Below, piece after piece: positions 1 to 19,113 of a stretch of DNA of 64,000 nucleotides. The notes under the pieces are model-generated. The model was not told the origin of the DNA and made no database searches. It saw only the letters and a list, made by a program, of their open reading frames with translations. Numbering within the stretch: position 1 is the stretch's first letter; every line of letters begins with the position of its first letter. The stretch comes from Notamacropus eugenii. Taxonomy: Eukaryota; Chordata; Mammalia; Diprotodontia; Macropodidae. The position numbers and the translations under genes were made by a program. The stretch is taken from NCBI RefSeq assembly GCF_028372415.1, contig NC_092876.1, positions 220,831,528 through 220,895,527 of the forward strand, written 5' to 3'.

Positions 1-4274
<4,274 letters not shown>

Positions 4275-7200
4275 TAGTACTGGACCCTTAACAGGTATAG
4301 TAGTCTTAAAACCTAATATGTTATTCTAATTGGCATGTGATTAATTTTTATAGTTGTTTGAAAGGTAGTTGTTAAATGGGGCCTTGAATAATTAAACAAA
4401 GATCCTTTTGAATATTAAGGTATCTGTTTTAGGAACATGCTTAAAGCATCTTACCCTAGTGAACATTTTCTGACATTGCATATTCGTGATGTTGTTAGAC
4501 ATAGTTTTGAGTGGATTGCTCTTCATTTTTAAGCTGTTGCCATCTATTGCCAAAAATCAAGAGATCCCTGCAATATCAGTCAAAGGAAAGCTAGTAAGTA
4601 AAAATCAGATAACCGTGAAAGGAAGTCTCAGATAATTTTAAAGTTCCTGGAATTTTTCCCTTTTAATTTTCCTTGACCTTCAAGCAGACAAAACAAAACA
4701 AAAACCCAACAGCTCCAAAAAGTAAATACATTAAAATGTCTTTAGAAGTTGAAACCTATATTTTGGGTTATCAAGTGCAACATTTGTCATCGCTGAAAGT
4801 GTTTAAATGTTTATGTTCAGACACTAAGAATCCTCTTGAGTGATTAATGTTTTCTTTTAATCATTCTCATGCTTCATTGTTTTTACACAGATCTCTATTG
4901 CCTGCAAAAATTATTTTAAATGTGCTTTTAAATGCACACGTATTTGTGACCATAGCACTAATTGCTTCTCTGAAGATTAATTAAAAGCAGAAAAATAGTA
5001 GTGTATATGCTTAAATAGAGCATACAGAACAAAGACAATATAGTAGCCATTACCCCTCTCCTTCCTCTACCTGGTACTATCAGATAACTGTCTGGGGATT
5101 TGTGGCTTTGATTGTTAAATATAGTAAAGTCTTTGTCAAACTTTGACCATTTTACATTTTTATTTACTTAATTCTATAACTGTCACTTAACAGAAAAGTC
5201 TCGATCAAAGTGAAACATATGCTGAGTTAAAGAGCTGAATTGTGTTGCTTTTGATTTTTATACGTGAAAACTGCAAAGTATAATGAGTATGAAATAACCT
5301 ACTAGTGTTTTTGATTGGGTACAGACAAGCCCATGCATGCATGTTTCAAGAGAATATATTACCGGACCTTTTTAGCCTGTAATAATGACCTCCCTTGTAA
5401 ACCCCCATAGCATCATACTGCTTCATTATTTTTTGCAAAAGGTTAAGTAACATCTCACAATCTAAGATCATTGTGATTACAGCATCGTATAATTCTGCCA
5501 GAAGTTTACTAATTGTACATCAGCAGCCACCTGTTGCATAGTTCATCTTTTTTAACACTAAATGAATTTTAAGTATAATGTTATTAGTGGGCAATTTTTT
5601 TTGTTGGTCCTAACTTTTAAAATATTTGGTGAAATTCTCAGATTTCCGTATAAAATATTAGCCAGACTAAACTTATAGGGAGCTGTGTGTGGGATAGATA
5701 CTTCGTTGTTGCTATTTATTTGATTTTGTAGATTGTTTTCTTCAAATTAAAATCTGTAAATATATTTATTTCACTGTTTATTTAGCATCCATCAGAATGA
5801 CATCTATCTGAGTGTTTTACAGTTTTAAGACACTTTCAGTATATTAAAATACTTAAATGAGGCAAAGCCAAAAAAGTAGCAGAATAAACCCTATACCTTA
5901 AAACCTTTCCTTACTTATTTTAGACTCACCTGTAAAGAAAGGAACCAAGAAAGAATCCAAAGTAAGCAGTAATATTCCCTGATGGAGTTTTAAAGCATTC
6001 ATCAGAATATGTAATACAAGGGTCAGCAGCTTTTTAAAAGTAGGTTGGCACATTGATAACCCCTTCTCTTCCAGTATGACAAGTTATAGTAGCTTTCCAC
6101 TCAAAGCGGGAATACCTCCTATGGGACACTAATCCTTGCTCCAGCAATTGATGATGCCTTTAAAACTTGTTTATAACAAATATATTGAAATGATTAAACT
6201 ATAGTCATTTCAAATGAAAAATAACACATTTCAAAAGAATTTGTGTGCCTTTGTCTCACTTAGACCCATATTGGTTTTATGTGTGATACCATAGAAGCCC
6301 TATATAATGCCATTGTCAGGGAATAAAAGTGATACTGTATTAAAGTTTTTCTGTTATTCTGCTGTATCATCATATACACAGAAAATATGATCTGGCCTGC
6401 AGCATATTTATGAAATATTAAAATTAATAAGATCTTCCTGAAATTTAATTGGTACCAAAACTTTTTTTTTAGGTTTTTCATCATAAAAACTACTATAAGA
6501 AATTTCATTTTTAGAGAATACACATAGAGTAAATGAGGTTGGACTATCTACCTCATGGAGAGGTAATGAGTGTTTCTAAAATATTTTCAGATACTAAGAA
6601 TAGCTCTGTATTTTTAAGTTTTACATGTTAAGTTTACTAAAAAAAACCTCCCCTCTACCCAAAACAGTGAAACATCACTAAAAAACTGCTTAAATTTATA
6701 CCGTTGGCAAATATTTTTAGTTTTTTTTTTTAAAGCATAGTGTATTGAGGGGCAGGGGAATTTGTATTTGAGGTTATTTTAATTTAACTCAATCAAGCCT
6801 TTTACATAATGTGTAATTTTTTTTTTTTTTGCTTTCAAAAAGTTTGGATTACAATTGGCAATTCAAATTAGGGACTATTTCCTGCTTTCCCTTAGCAAAG
6901 GCTATATAGAGAAGCAGAACAATATTTATTGAATTTCTCATTCTGGCAGCCCCAGAATTCATTTCGATTTGATTTCCATACGTTTGGGTCTCCTCATTTA
7001 TCTGAAATTTTCCATCATCCAAAATAAGTTCCAGGCCTAAGCCATTTGAATATGAGTCCACTGTACTTTGCTTTACAAAGTTTGGCACATGAATTGAAGT
7101 GGTAAACAATGTCATCCCATCTGGTGATATCATTGACCACATGGCTACAGTTTATACTGTTACCATGTGGTCTTTATTACTTACCTCTGAAACACTCACC

Positions 7201-8077
7201 ATTCTTCCTTGTCACATCTATCCCTGGCAGTACCCATCTGCCTTAATCATTGTTATTCATTAGCATTAGGTATCTGCTTTCTTCAGAGCGTTGTACTTAC
7301 TTGACCGTTTTTCATGTCACCTGAATTAAATTATTGGTCCAGAGATAGAAAAGTCAAAATGACAATAACTAAAATATCACTTCTTTCTCCCTTTTTTAGA
7401 ATAGGCCTTTTACTTTTTAGTATGAGTGCCATATGTTCTTGGAACTCACTTGAAACAAAATGATAATGCCATGCTATGAAGAACTGATTGAAGAATTGTT
7501 GGGAATTTGCCAGTTTTTTTCACCCCTAAATTTCCTAGTATTCACCTGCTTAGTTCCTCTTGCAAGCCCCTCTAAGCTTAGAATAAATAACATCTCGGAC
7601 CAATACTCTCTTGTAGAGGCCTATACCCTGCATGGAAAAGAAAGGTAAGCAAGGAATTCGATGCCAGTTAAACAAGTAATCACTGAATTGGAACTGAGAG
7701 TACATTTTCCATCAAGGATAGTTGGAATATTATCTATTCCATAATTTGGATATATTATGGGTTAAATGGACCTATGTAACCTAAGACTATAACTTAAGTT
7801 GATTGATGATGTCAAAGACAAAACATTTTCTGAATTCTGAATAGCTGGGTTAGCAATTGAATTTGGAATACAGCCTGTAGGTTAGGTATTGACTACCTTT
7901 ATTTTCATAGACCCTTAAAAAGTTTGTGAAGCAGAACACAAAACATCAGCCATATTTGATTGTCAAGAAAAATAGCATGTATAATTTCTTTTACTATGAT
8001 CTTCCTGTTTTACTATTACATAATTAGGTTTGCAGATTCAAACTCCAGAAAAAACCGTCTGCATTTAGAGTACGTCC

Positions 8078-8092
8078 CCACCAAGTGGCAGC
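8078..8092 (+). promoter_or_regulatory. CTCF-like binding motif
   Basis: CCACCAAGTGGCAGC fits the core CTCF consensus CCASYAGRKGGCRSY at 14 of 15 positions; the only mismatch is A for G at position 7. It sits inside a PSMD14 intron. A motif match alone does not show binding. Confidence 0.45.
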
Positions 8093-8979
8093 AAGTGTTT
8101 GTGGTTTCATCACATGTGAAGTAGATTAAATTTGAATTTATTCTTTAGGAAGCCATGTTGATATTTATCTACTCCTCTGTGGCTATTTTTTCCCTCTTAA
8201 CTTTGACATATTCAGCATTTTTCCTTATTTGAAAATTTATTCAATGCAACAAGTGTATATCCTGTTCTAGGCACCGAGAAGACAAAAATACAAACTTTGT
8301 CTTTCCTCAAGGAATTTATGTTCTTCTAGACTCGGTACTTAACAGTTTTATACTGTGTTCCTCTTCTCTCTGTCCCACCCTCAACCTGATTTAGTTGAGG
8401 TACATTTACTTCAGAACAAATTAGATGCCAGAAATAATTCCTTGGCACAGTTTGATATTTTGCCTTGCTGCCTGTGGCAATTTTGCTACTTGCCTTTTGG
8501 CCAAAATATGTATGTTTTGGCAATGTAATCCTTCTCTAGAGTCCAGATGTCTGGTTGTACTTTATACTGACTATAGCTAGTACTTGAAATTTGGGAGTCT
8601 TTGGGAGTGGTTTTTCTTGGAATGAAATTTACTCAATATATTCTTGACCATCACAGATCAGGAACTTTTATTATTTAATCTCTATATGCCTGTACATAGG
8701 GAGATAGTTTGTTTAAACTTAAGAACAAGTTAGTAGCAGAAATCCTTTCAGACAGAAGTTGAGTATCAAATTATACATTGTCTTAGAGACAATTCAACAA
8801 ATTTTAAATAGGCTTAGTTATCCACGATAGCTGTTTCTTGGGAAGGTAAAAAGCAGTGGTGGATGAAATTTGTAACTGAAAAACCAGAATGCAACGTCAT
8901 CTTCAAGTTTCTGTTTCTAAGCTGTGTGTATATAGGATTATTTAAATCCACCAGAGCTAAGGGTAGAAACCCCAATCAG

Positions 8980-9320
8980 GGATGTGGGTGGAAGTACAAC
9001 CTCAACAAGTGACTACTAAGTGCTAAGCCCTATGTTAGGGACTGAGGATATGCAGACATTTCCTGCCATCAGGAACCTTACTGTCTAGCAAGGTGGTGCA
9101 ACATTTATCACATTCCATTCATTCCAAACATCTTAGTGCAGTTTTGGAATACCCTGTATATAGGTATCCACAAAATAGATTAAAGATAGTTTGGGGAAAG
9201 ACTTCCTGTAGGAGATGGTGCTTAAAATGAACTTTGAAAGAAATTTGGCAATGAGGAGGGAGTGTATTCCAGGCAGTGGAAAGGCCTGAAGGTGTAATGA
9301 AGGAATTAGATATTTGGCTT
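8980..9320. repeat. Old interspersed repeat remnant, family not assigned
   Basis: The text contains phrases shared by many mammalian dispersed repeats: a 'lowest-gap' phrase CTACTAAGTGCTAAGCCC, then an 'accumulating' section ending in TATTCCAGGCAGTGGAAAGG. Similar wording recurs at 14930-15480 and 63340-63610, which supports a dispersed family. I cannot name it with confidence (an old LINE-like element is likely). Confidence 0.4.
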
Positions 9321-9708
9321 TTTGGTTTTGTCTTTTGATAGCAGCCAAATCAGAGAACTAACTGAACTATACAATAGCAGATCTAGTAATTTTTGTCTGT
9401 ATGATTATCCTTAGGCCAACCAGCCAGCAACTAGGTGACTCTGAGCTATTCTGTAACATGCTTTTAAGCAATAGAATGAACCTCTTTTAACTTTATTTTG
9501 TAAATTTGTTGCTACAAGTAATTCTCTTAATCCTGAGTCATGATTGAGAAAAACACACCCTTTACAAACATCAGCAAATGTAATAGCTGACACATACGTA
9601 GTGTTACAGAACCTACAGTAGGTGTTAAGCTATTCAGTACTTTAATTTCTGTTTCATAAATCATAAGTTAAAAAGTTTAAATTGTTCACCTCTTTTCTAA
9701 TCATTTGA

Positions 9709-12395
<2,687 letters not shown>

Positions 12396-13494
12396 TAAAA
12401 TAAAATTGCCTTTTCTGCTGTCTACTAGTTAAACAACTTCAAATTTGAAGTTTTTTCTCTAAAACTGCATTGCTTTTTAAAAATAAGGATAGTGAAGCAA
12501 CAATTAATACATTGATATCTAAGTTTTTTCCATAAACTTCTTTCTTGATCTGTAGTCATTTATAGGATTTTTAAGCCAATAAGATAACAATGCTCTTTTG
12601 AAAAGAGAAATAAGCAAATCTTGATGAAACTATTTTAACAGGTATTATTTGGCCTTATAAAAAAATGTTTCAGTCAGTTGAAATGCATAATTTGTTTTAT
12701 GAAATGTGATTTGCTTCTCTTTTACTTAAATTTATATGTGAGAATATATTTTTGTATTAGGAATATAGTCCAGATGATTGAAAAATATAATAGTATAAGG
12801 TATGATATATTCTGCTTTGTATTGAGGATCCAATGTTCAGATAATATGAATCAGGATGCAGTGTATGTAAAATTCATCTAGGTATTACAGCAAAATATAT
12901 TGCCCTTTGTGGAAATTTAAGGATTTAGGTTTTAAACTAAAATTGGCTGTTCATTGGAAACTAAATTCCAACAGAGTTAGCTTGATTTTGAAGGGCCTGT
13001 ACGGGTTACAGAGCACTCTTGCTGGAAAATTCACAGTAGTGCTAGGGTTGAGATGTTTAATCTTTCTAGTTTATGGAAAAGGAAACAAATTATTTAGCAT
13101 ATTTTAGACTGTTAGCCTACTTTTTCTTGAAGTTTTTTTTTTTTAAGTTACTATGCATTCTATTAGATTATAAGGCGGTATTATGCCTGACAGTATTTGC
13201 CCCACCTGCATCTACCACTTTCTCTACCAAGACAGGAGATACTCCCATAAAGTCAAAATTGGATATTGTGTTGATGGTGTTATAAAGTTCTTTAGTTTTA
13301 TTTTCTTTTATATTGTTGTGGTCATAGTGGTCTTCTCACCATGTCCAGATTTGGACTCTTAACTTTCCTTCATTTTAAAAGTACTTGAAATACAGAAAGA
13401 AATAGTACTGCCAAATCAATACTTTTTTCTTTTGCTGTTCCTTGAAACATTTTATCTTTTCCATGTCTTTGCACAGGCTATACCACATGCCTGT

Positions 13495-13811
13495 GGGCAG
13501 CTAGGTGGTGCAGGGATAGAGCACCATTGCAGGAGTCAGGAGGATCTGAGTTCAAATATCACCTCAGACATTTGACACTCACTAGCTGTGTGACCTTAGG
13601 CAAGTCACCATAACCCCAATTGCCTCATCCTGGGTCATCTCCAGTCATCCTGATGAATATCTGGTCAATGGATTCAGATGGCTCTGGAGGAGGAATGAGG
13701 CTGGTGACCTGCACAGCCCTTCCTCACTCCAAGAAACAAAGTCAAGTGCAAGTCATGTCATTATTTCTCTGATGGCATGGTCTTCTTTGGCAGTGAAGGA
13801 TGAACACACAC
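13495..13811 (+). repeat. Marsupial tRNA-derived SINE with composite tail
   Basis: It begins GGGCAGCTAGGTGGTGCAGG and contains the B-box-like GAGTTCAAATAT and the phrase CTAGCTGTGTGACCTTAGGC. It continues into a second unit (CTGATGAATATCTGG... GCTGGTGACCTGCACAGCCC... GATGGCATGGTCTTCTTTGG). This head is a hallmark of marsupial SINEs. I would place it with the MAR1/WALLSI-type families, but the exact name needs a library search. It is one of the main reasons for calling the organism a marsupial. Confidence 0.85.
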
Positions 13812-13854
13812 CCATTTTGCATATACTTACATTTAGACATGTTATTTCCTCTGA

Positions 13855-13960
13855 AACTATAAACTACTGGAAGACAGGGACTAGTTCTTTTTTGTTTTTA
13901 TATTCCCAATGCCTGGTACAGAATAGGCAGTTGGTAAATGCTTATTGATTGGCATTGTAC
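13855..13960 (+). repeat. L2-type LINE 3' tail fragment
   Basis: It carries the characteristic phrase series GGAAGACAGGGACTAG, CCCAATGCCTGGTACAGAA and GTAAATGCTTATTGATTG. Confidence 0.7.
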
Positions 13961-14479
13961 CTGATGATTTTTTAGTTTTTAAGTCATGTTTATCTGCTGT
14001 CTTATGGAGATTAGAACATTTGAGTAAATAAGTACTAGGTAATCAATTTCAACTCTGAATTCAGCAAAGAAAGAACAATTTTGAAAATCCTGAATTTCAC
14101 TTTTATTCATTTGGTTATCTCCTTAATTCTTGAACTGAAACACCCACATTCCTGCTATTCTAACTCACCTAATTTATTCATGCCAGGATGCATCTGCTAT
14201 TTTTGTGTCTTATTTTAGTATTTTGATTGCAAAATTTGTAAATGAGTGTGCAGGTGGAAAAATGAACTGCAAAAGAGCATTACTTCTGTGGGTGGTGGAG
14301 GAACAAAGGTGGTGAGCATGATGATCCATGAGTAGGAAATATTTCCCTGCCCCTTTTTTTGTCCACTTAGTTAACCTTGGAATCCTGTAGATCTTGTGAC
14401 TTAAGCATAATTCATCTTTTCATGTGGAAATATTATCCTGTTTGAGTGTCAGAATATGTTGCTTTAAAAAAAAAAACGA

Positions 14480-14675
14480 GTCAGATTCAGAGCTAGAACA
14501 GACTTTAGAGGTCATTTAGTCTAACCTCCTCATTTATCCTATTAGGAAACTGAGACCCAGAAAGATTATGTGACTTGCCCAAGGTCACACAGATATTAAA
14601 TAATAGTAGGTCTGGAATTTGAACCCAGGTCCTCTGACTTTTAATTCATTACTCTTTCTACTTGACCATATTCAG
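14480..14675 (+). repeat. MIR-type SINE
   Basis: It contains AGACTTTAGAGGTCATTTAG, AGGAAACTGAGACCCAGAAA, TGACTTGCCCAAGGTCACAC and TTTGAACCCAGGTCCTCTGA, which are the diagnostic strings of the MIR superfamily in the orientation in which they read on the + strand. Confidence 0.85.
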
Positions 14676-14929
14676 GACCCAAAAGTATTCATTTGGAACA
14701 CGTGACTGCTACTAGACTACCACAAAAGTCACATATTAAGTGACAAAATTTCTGTTTATATAGTATTTTTGCTACCATTTAAATACTAAATAATCAGTGA
14801 GTTTTAAAGTTAATATGAATTAAAGGTTTTCCTCATCTAGTTTAAAAAAAATTTAACTTATTAAATTGAATACTTGCTAAAATATTCTAATATAAAAACA
14901 ATACGATTCCACTCTGCTAACATGAAGCA

Positions 14930-15480
14930 CATGCTATGTTGGAAGGCCCTATGGTTGATGTTGAAGACACAATGACAAAAATCATCTCCTGCCTTCAACA
15001 TTTCCCTTATACTATGAGGGATGGAACATGTACATCAATACAGTAAATTGAAAAAGTTAAGAGAACACTAATAAACTGAAGAGTCAGGAATTGCAGACTT
15101 TCAGAGAATGTGGAATCTCAGCTGAGCTTTGAAGGAAGACACATTCTAAGAGTCAAAGATTGAATTAGAGGCATATGAGTGTGCTTCTAGAAAGCATGAA
15201 TGTAGGGATTAAAATGTTCAGGAAATGCGGGTAGGAATCCAATTTGTTTGAAACGTAGAGTTCATCAAGAGGAATAGTATGAAATAATTTTGAAAAGGTA
15301 GATGAGAGCCAGATTGTACAAAGACAAAATTTGAGTCTTAGGATCAGTAGGGGAACTACTGAAGGCTTTTGAAGAAGACTGTGACAGCCGATCCCATGCA
15401 TTAAGAACATTATTTTGATAGTTGTATGGAGGCTGGATCAGGGAGGGAAAGGACTGGAAGCAGGCTATTACAGTAAGCCA
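14930..15480. repeat. Old interspersed repeat, family not assigned
   Basis: A long degenerate stretch with phrases such as ATGACAAAAATCATCTCCTG, GAAGGCTTTTGAAGAAGACT and TATTACAGTAAGCCAGGTG. These recur in dispersed mammalian repeats and echo 8980-9320 and 63340-63610. It has no coding potential. Confidence 0.4.
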
Positions 15481-15589
15481 GGTGACATTTAATGAGGGTT
15501 AGAGTGGTGTCCGGTATGCTTTCTAAGCTCTGAATTCATAATCAGAACATATAAGCCTCCCAGAGATCTTGTCACTTAACGTGTTTTCC

Positions 15590-15765
15590 CATTCCTCTCT
15601 GCCTCTGTAAATTCTTTAAGGCCTCATTTAAATCTCACTTTTCTGAGCCCATCCTTGGTTCTTTCCAGAACTCCTAGAGTATTTATTATCTTAGTACTAC
15701 TTTGTTACTTGTATACTATGTTATATTACCATTTATGTATATGTTTGTCCCCCCAATAGGATTTT
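15590..15765 (+). repeat. L2-type LINE fragment
   Basis: Text such as TTAAGGCCTCATTTAAATCT, CTTTTCTGAGCCCATCCTTGG and AGAGTATTTATTATCTTAGT matches the L2 3' region pattern. The second L2 copy at 22265-22745 shows the same order (AAGCCCAATTTAAATCTC). Confidence 0.6.
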
Positions 15766-16170
15766 CTCAGAATGTCAGACTTGGAAAGGACTTCAGATGT
15801 TATATAGTCCAGTCTTTACCTGAATGAGAATCTCCTCCAGAACATTTATCAACAAGAACCTATGCAACCTCTTCTGGAAGCCTTCTAATGACCAGAACCC
15901 TTTTCTATTGAAGGCATCTTATTTTTTGAGCAGTGATTGCCAAGGAAAGTTTTCCTTGCATCAGGCTGAAATCTTTTCTTTTACTTCTTTCCTACATTTT
16001 TTCCCACTCCTGCCCTCCAAAGCCAATTAGAATAAGGCTAATCCCATTTCTACATGGCATCCCCTTGAATATTGGAAGATAATACTCTTGTCTTCTCATG
16101 GAGTTCACAATTTTTAATATAACTAATCTTCCCTTTAATAAAAGAAGAGTAGAATCCCTAAGTCACCTTT
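15766..16170 (+). repeat. Dispersed repeat of unassigned family
   Basis: It begins near TCAGAATGTCAGACTTGGAA and runs through CTCTTCTGGAAGCCTTCTAA and GGAAAGTTTTCCTTGCATCA to ACATGGCATCCCCTTGAATA. I recognise this phrase order from repeats widespread in marsupials. A short ORF across it is incidental. Confidence 0.45.
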
Positions 16171-17745
16171 AAAAGGCAGATCTCTTCAGGATATTGGTAG
16201 CACCCATACATTAGGCTCTTGTAGCTAGCTCTTTTCCCCAACTTTTTAAACTTGTAATCTCTCTAACAGGAGAAATTCCAACTTCCAACTTAATAAGATG
16301 ACAAGACTTTAAATCATCTTAGCATGTTTTCTATCTTCCATCTTTCCTTCTGGCTAATGTTTTTAAAAGAGACAGTCATGTCATGATGTCGGTAAAAACA
16401 CTAATGGTCTTTCTCCCTTTTTTTGAGTCAATAGTTGTCTATCTACTGGTTTCTAAAATTTAACCTGTTTTTCCTTCCCTTTCTCTCCCCTCCCCTCTTC
16501 AATTTGAAGGTGCTTCCTCAGGTTTCTTCAGAAGTATCAGCATCCTATTAGTTGCTGTCAACTGATATGTTTCCTGTAGCTTTACAATAAAAATTACTTT
16601 TTGGCTTAAATGAATTTGTTATTAAAATCTTAGACTTTATCAGAATTTAACTTTCTAAGTTACATTTTAAGTACTTCACAAACCCATGATTTTCTATCAG
16701 TGAAAGTATTGTCCTTCTCTAATGCCAGTTACCATCCTCTACAATTTAGCAAAGTCATGATGAATTTCTATGGACAAAAATATGTATCACCTTAAGCCAG
16801 GTGATGAACTTCTCCAAATTTGGATAAGTAGATCTTCACATGAAATATAGTCTCTCACTGAACCAGTAACTTAAAGTTTTTCCTGATTGCTAGAATGTGA
16901 CCATTTTAAAATATAAATGTAGAGTGATTTCTTCACAAAACCTTACTCGAGAAGTTTAAAAGTTCTTTAAATTATTCTCTAAGCCTGTCCTCTTAAGTAG
17001 AATGGATAGTTATTAATTAGATCTGACCTCTTGATAGATATTGAATTCAACAATACTATATTTCCATTTTTCCATTCAAAGTGATCTCATTTTAGGGTTA
17101 TATTTTATATTCAAGGAAAGTTTATATTCAGGGTTCACATGGGCATAGTTGGAGCGGTATTATATAAATGGTAAAATAGTAATTAAAATCTAATAACCGG
17201 GTGTGTGTATTTGGTTGGGTTTGTAGAACTTCTTTTTTCTTTTTAATATTTGCTACAAATATTTGTTACAAATTACATTACTCATATAATATTAAGAAAC
17301 AAAAAGCATCATTAAAAAATAGAAACACTCAATTCTGATGATTCAAGTTATTTTAAGTCATTTGATCAAGAGGTCTCTAGTCTGCTTTATTCAAAGAATA
17401 GGTAGCATAAAGCCAAAATTACCCTTAGAATTTAAGGGAAGAAATCTATCCTTGTAATAGAAATACTAGGATAATTTTTGGTAGTGGGCTTATATTGGCT
17501 TTCTGCACTAATCTAATTTGCCATGCGATTTCCAACTTCTTTCTTATTACAAAGAAATGGTACTAAGATTTTGAGGTAGAAAAGGTATACAAAGGCAAAA
17601 ATAGTAGAAATGTATTTTTCTTCAAGAGGAAGGATGGAAGTGAAGACATTTTTGAGGAGAAGTGATGCTTGCTTGGTGTAGTGTCAATATCATGATGTCC
17701 AGAGGCCTGGGTTTTCCTGTTGCTAAACAAGAATTTAATCTAGAC

Positions 17746-17965
17746 CAGAGATTTTTAGCCTGCAGTCCTCAGATTCCTTGGGGGAGATCTTCATCGGACT
17801 GTGTACTTAGAATTGTTACTATTTAAATATAACTGGTTTCCTTTGTAATCCTATTTTTTTATTTCGTGCATTTGTTTGGAAAGAAATTACAAACATTTTC
17901 TGAGAAAAGGGTCCATAGTTTCGCCAGACTGCCAGAGGGGTCCATGACACAGAGGGATCATTTCC
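17746..17965 (+). mobile_element. hAT-like nonautonomous DNA transposon, copy 1
   Basis: It starts CAGAGATTTTTAGCC. Its right part, GGGTCCATAGTTTCGCCAGA followed by CTGCCAGAGGGGTCCATGAC, is shared in order with the copy at 43332-43521. The middle has the same AT-rich text (TAACTGGTTTCCTTTGTAATC). The right terminus is eroded and I see no target-site duplication for this copy. Confidence 0.6.
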
Positions 17966-18169
17966 CACCTAACTGTTTTTTCCTGCCTTCATCATCTCCA
18001 GAAATTTAGCATTCTGAAAGTGCTTAGCACTCCCTGTTCCTTGAGCCCCTCCTTCCCTCTAGTTAGAGAGGATGGAAAGTGGACACCTGGGAGTTCTTCC
18101 CTGATCCTCCTCATTTAAGGATGGCACCCAGGGAATTCTCACTCATCATTTCTCACCCACCTGCTTTTC

Positions 18170-18380
18170 TGGTTTTATCATCTGCAGAAACTTATCATAC
18201 CCCCAATCTGCATTCTTCTTTCCCTCCTCATCAGCTTATCAGCTGCTTTTTATATGTTTTGCATCCAGTGATAGATTATGAACTCTGTAAAGGCAGGAAC
18301 TATATTATGTCTTTCTTTTTACCCCTAGCACTTAGCAGTGTCTAGAATTTAGTAGGTGCTCAATAAATGTTAATTGACTA
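18170..18380 (+). repeat. L2-type LINE 3' tail
   Basis: It contains GATTATGAACTCTGTAAAGG, CCCTAGCACTTAGCAGTG and TAGTAGGTGCTCAATAAATG, the usual end of L2 copies. Confidence 0.7.
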
Positions 18381-18910
18381 TCTGACTCTTAAATAGATAA
18401 GATCTAGAAAGTGATTCAAGCCAGTTGATTCATGGGTCCTGAAGTATGTTGTAAGGAGTTTAAACTCACTGTAAAAAGCTTTTGGGAATTGCTCTTGGTT
18501 TCATACCACAGGAGTGACATCATTAAAACATGACTTTAGGAAGATTCTTGGTAAAGTTATTCGTTTAGTTTCACTCGTTTTGTAACAGTAGGAACCTTCA
18601 GAACAGGTTTCTCCAGCAGGTGTGTGGGCCAGAGGGAAAACACTGATACTGCTTCTGCTACTTCTGGGGAAACCAGGAAAACTTAAGTACCATTTGTGGT
18701 AGTAAAAGTACCATTACAGGCCACACTTAAGTTTTATGGGGTGGGGGGAAGATAGCAAAAACTATGGCCTGCATTAGACCCCAATATTATATTTGCTTTC
18801 CTTCTACTCTCAAAGGAACAGGTGTCCCTCTTCCTCTACTTAAAGACATTTCCTGTACCTTTAGCCTCACCTCATCCTGTTTCCTGAAGGGTCTTGTTTT
18901 CACACTGATC

Positions 18911-19113
18911 CAGGGGTGGGGAACTTGGGGTCTTGAGGCCATGTGTGGCCTTCTAGGTCCTCGGAGGTGACCCTTTGACTGAGTCCAAGTTTTACAGAAC
19001 AGCTCTATGTATTAGTGGGATTTGTTCTGTGAAGTTTGGACTCGGTCAAAAGGCCTCCCCCAGGGACCTAGAAGGCCACACATGGCCTCGAGGGCCCAGG
19101 TTCCCCACCCCTG
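18911..19113. mobile_element. Palindromic MITE (hAT-like), ~203 bp
   Basis: The two ends are near-perfect inverted repeats: CAGGGGTGGGGAAC at the left and GTTCCCCACCCCTG at the right. The symmetry continues inward. GGCCATGTGTGGCCTTCTAGGTCC is mirrored by GGACCTAGAAGGCCACACATGGCC, and CCAAGTTTTACAGAAC by GTTCTGTGAAGTTTGG. The whole unit can fold into one long hairpin. The CAGGGG terminus is typical of hAT elements. The 8 bp on either side do not match, so no target-site duplication is visible. It has no coding capacity. Confidence 0.82.

Noticed and set aside
13495-13570. tRNA gene
   Set aside because: The tRNA-like head belongs to a SINE: it continues into the marsupial SINE body and does not fold as an intact tRNA by eye.
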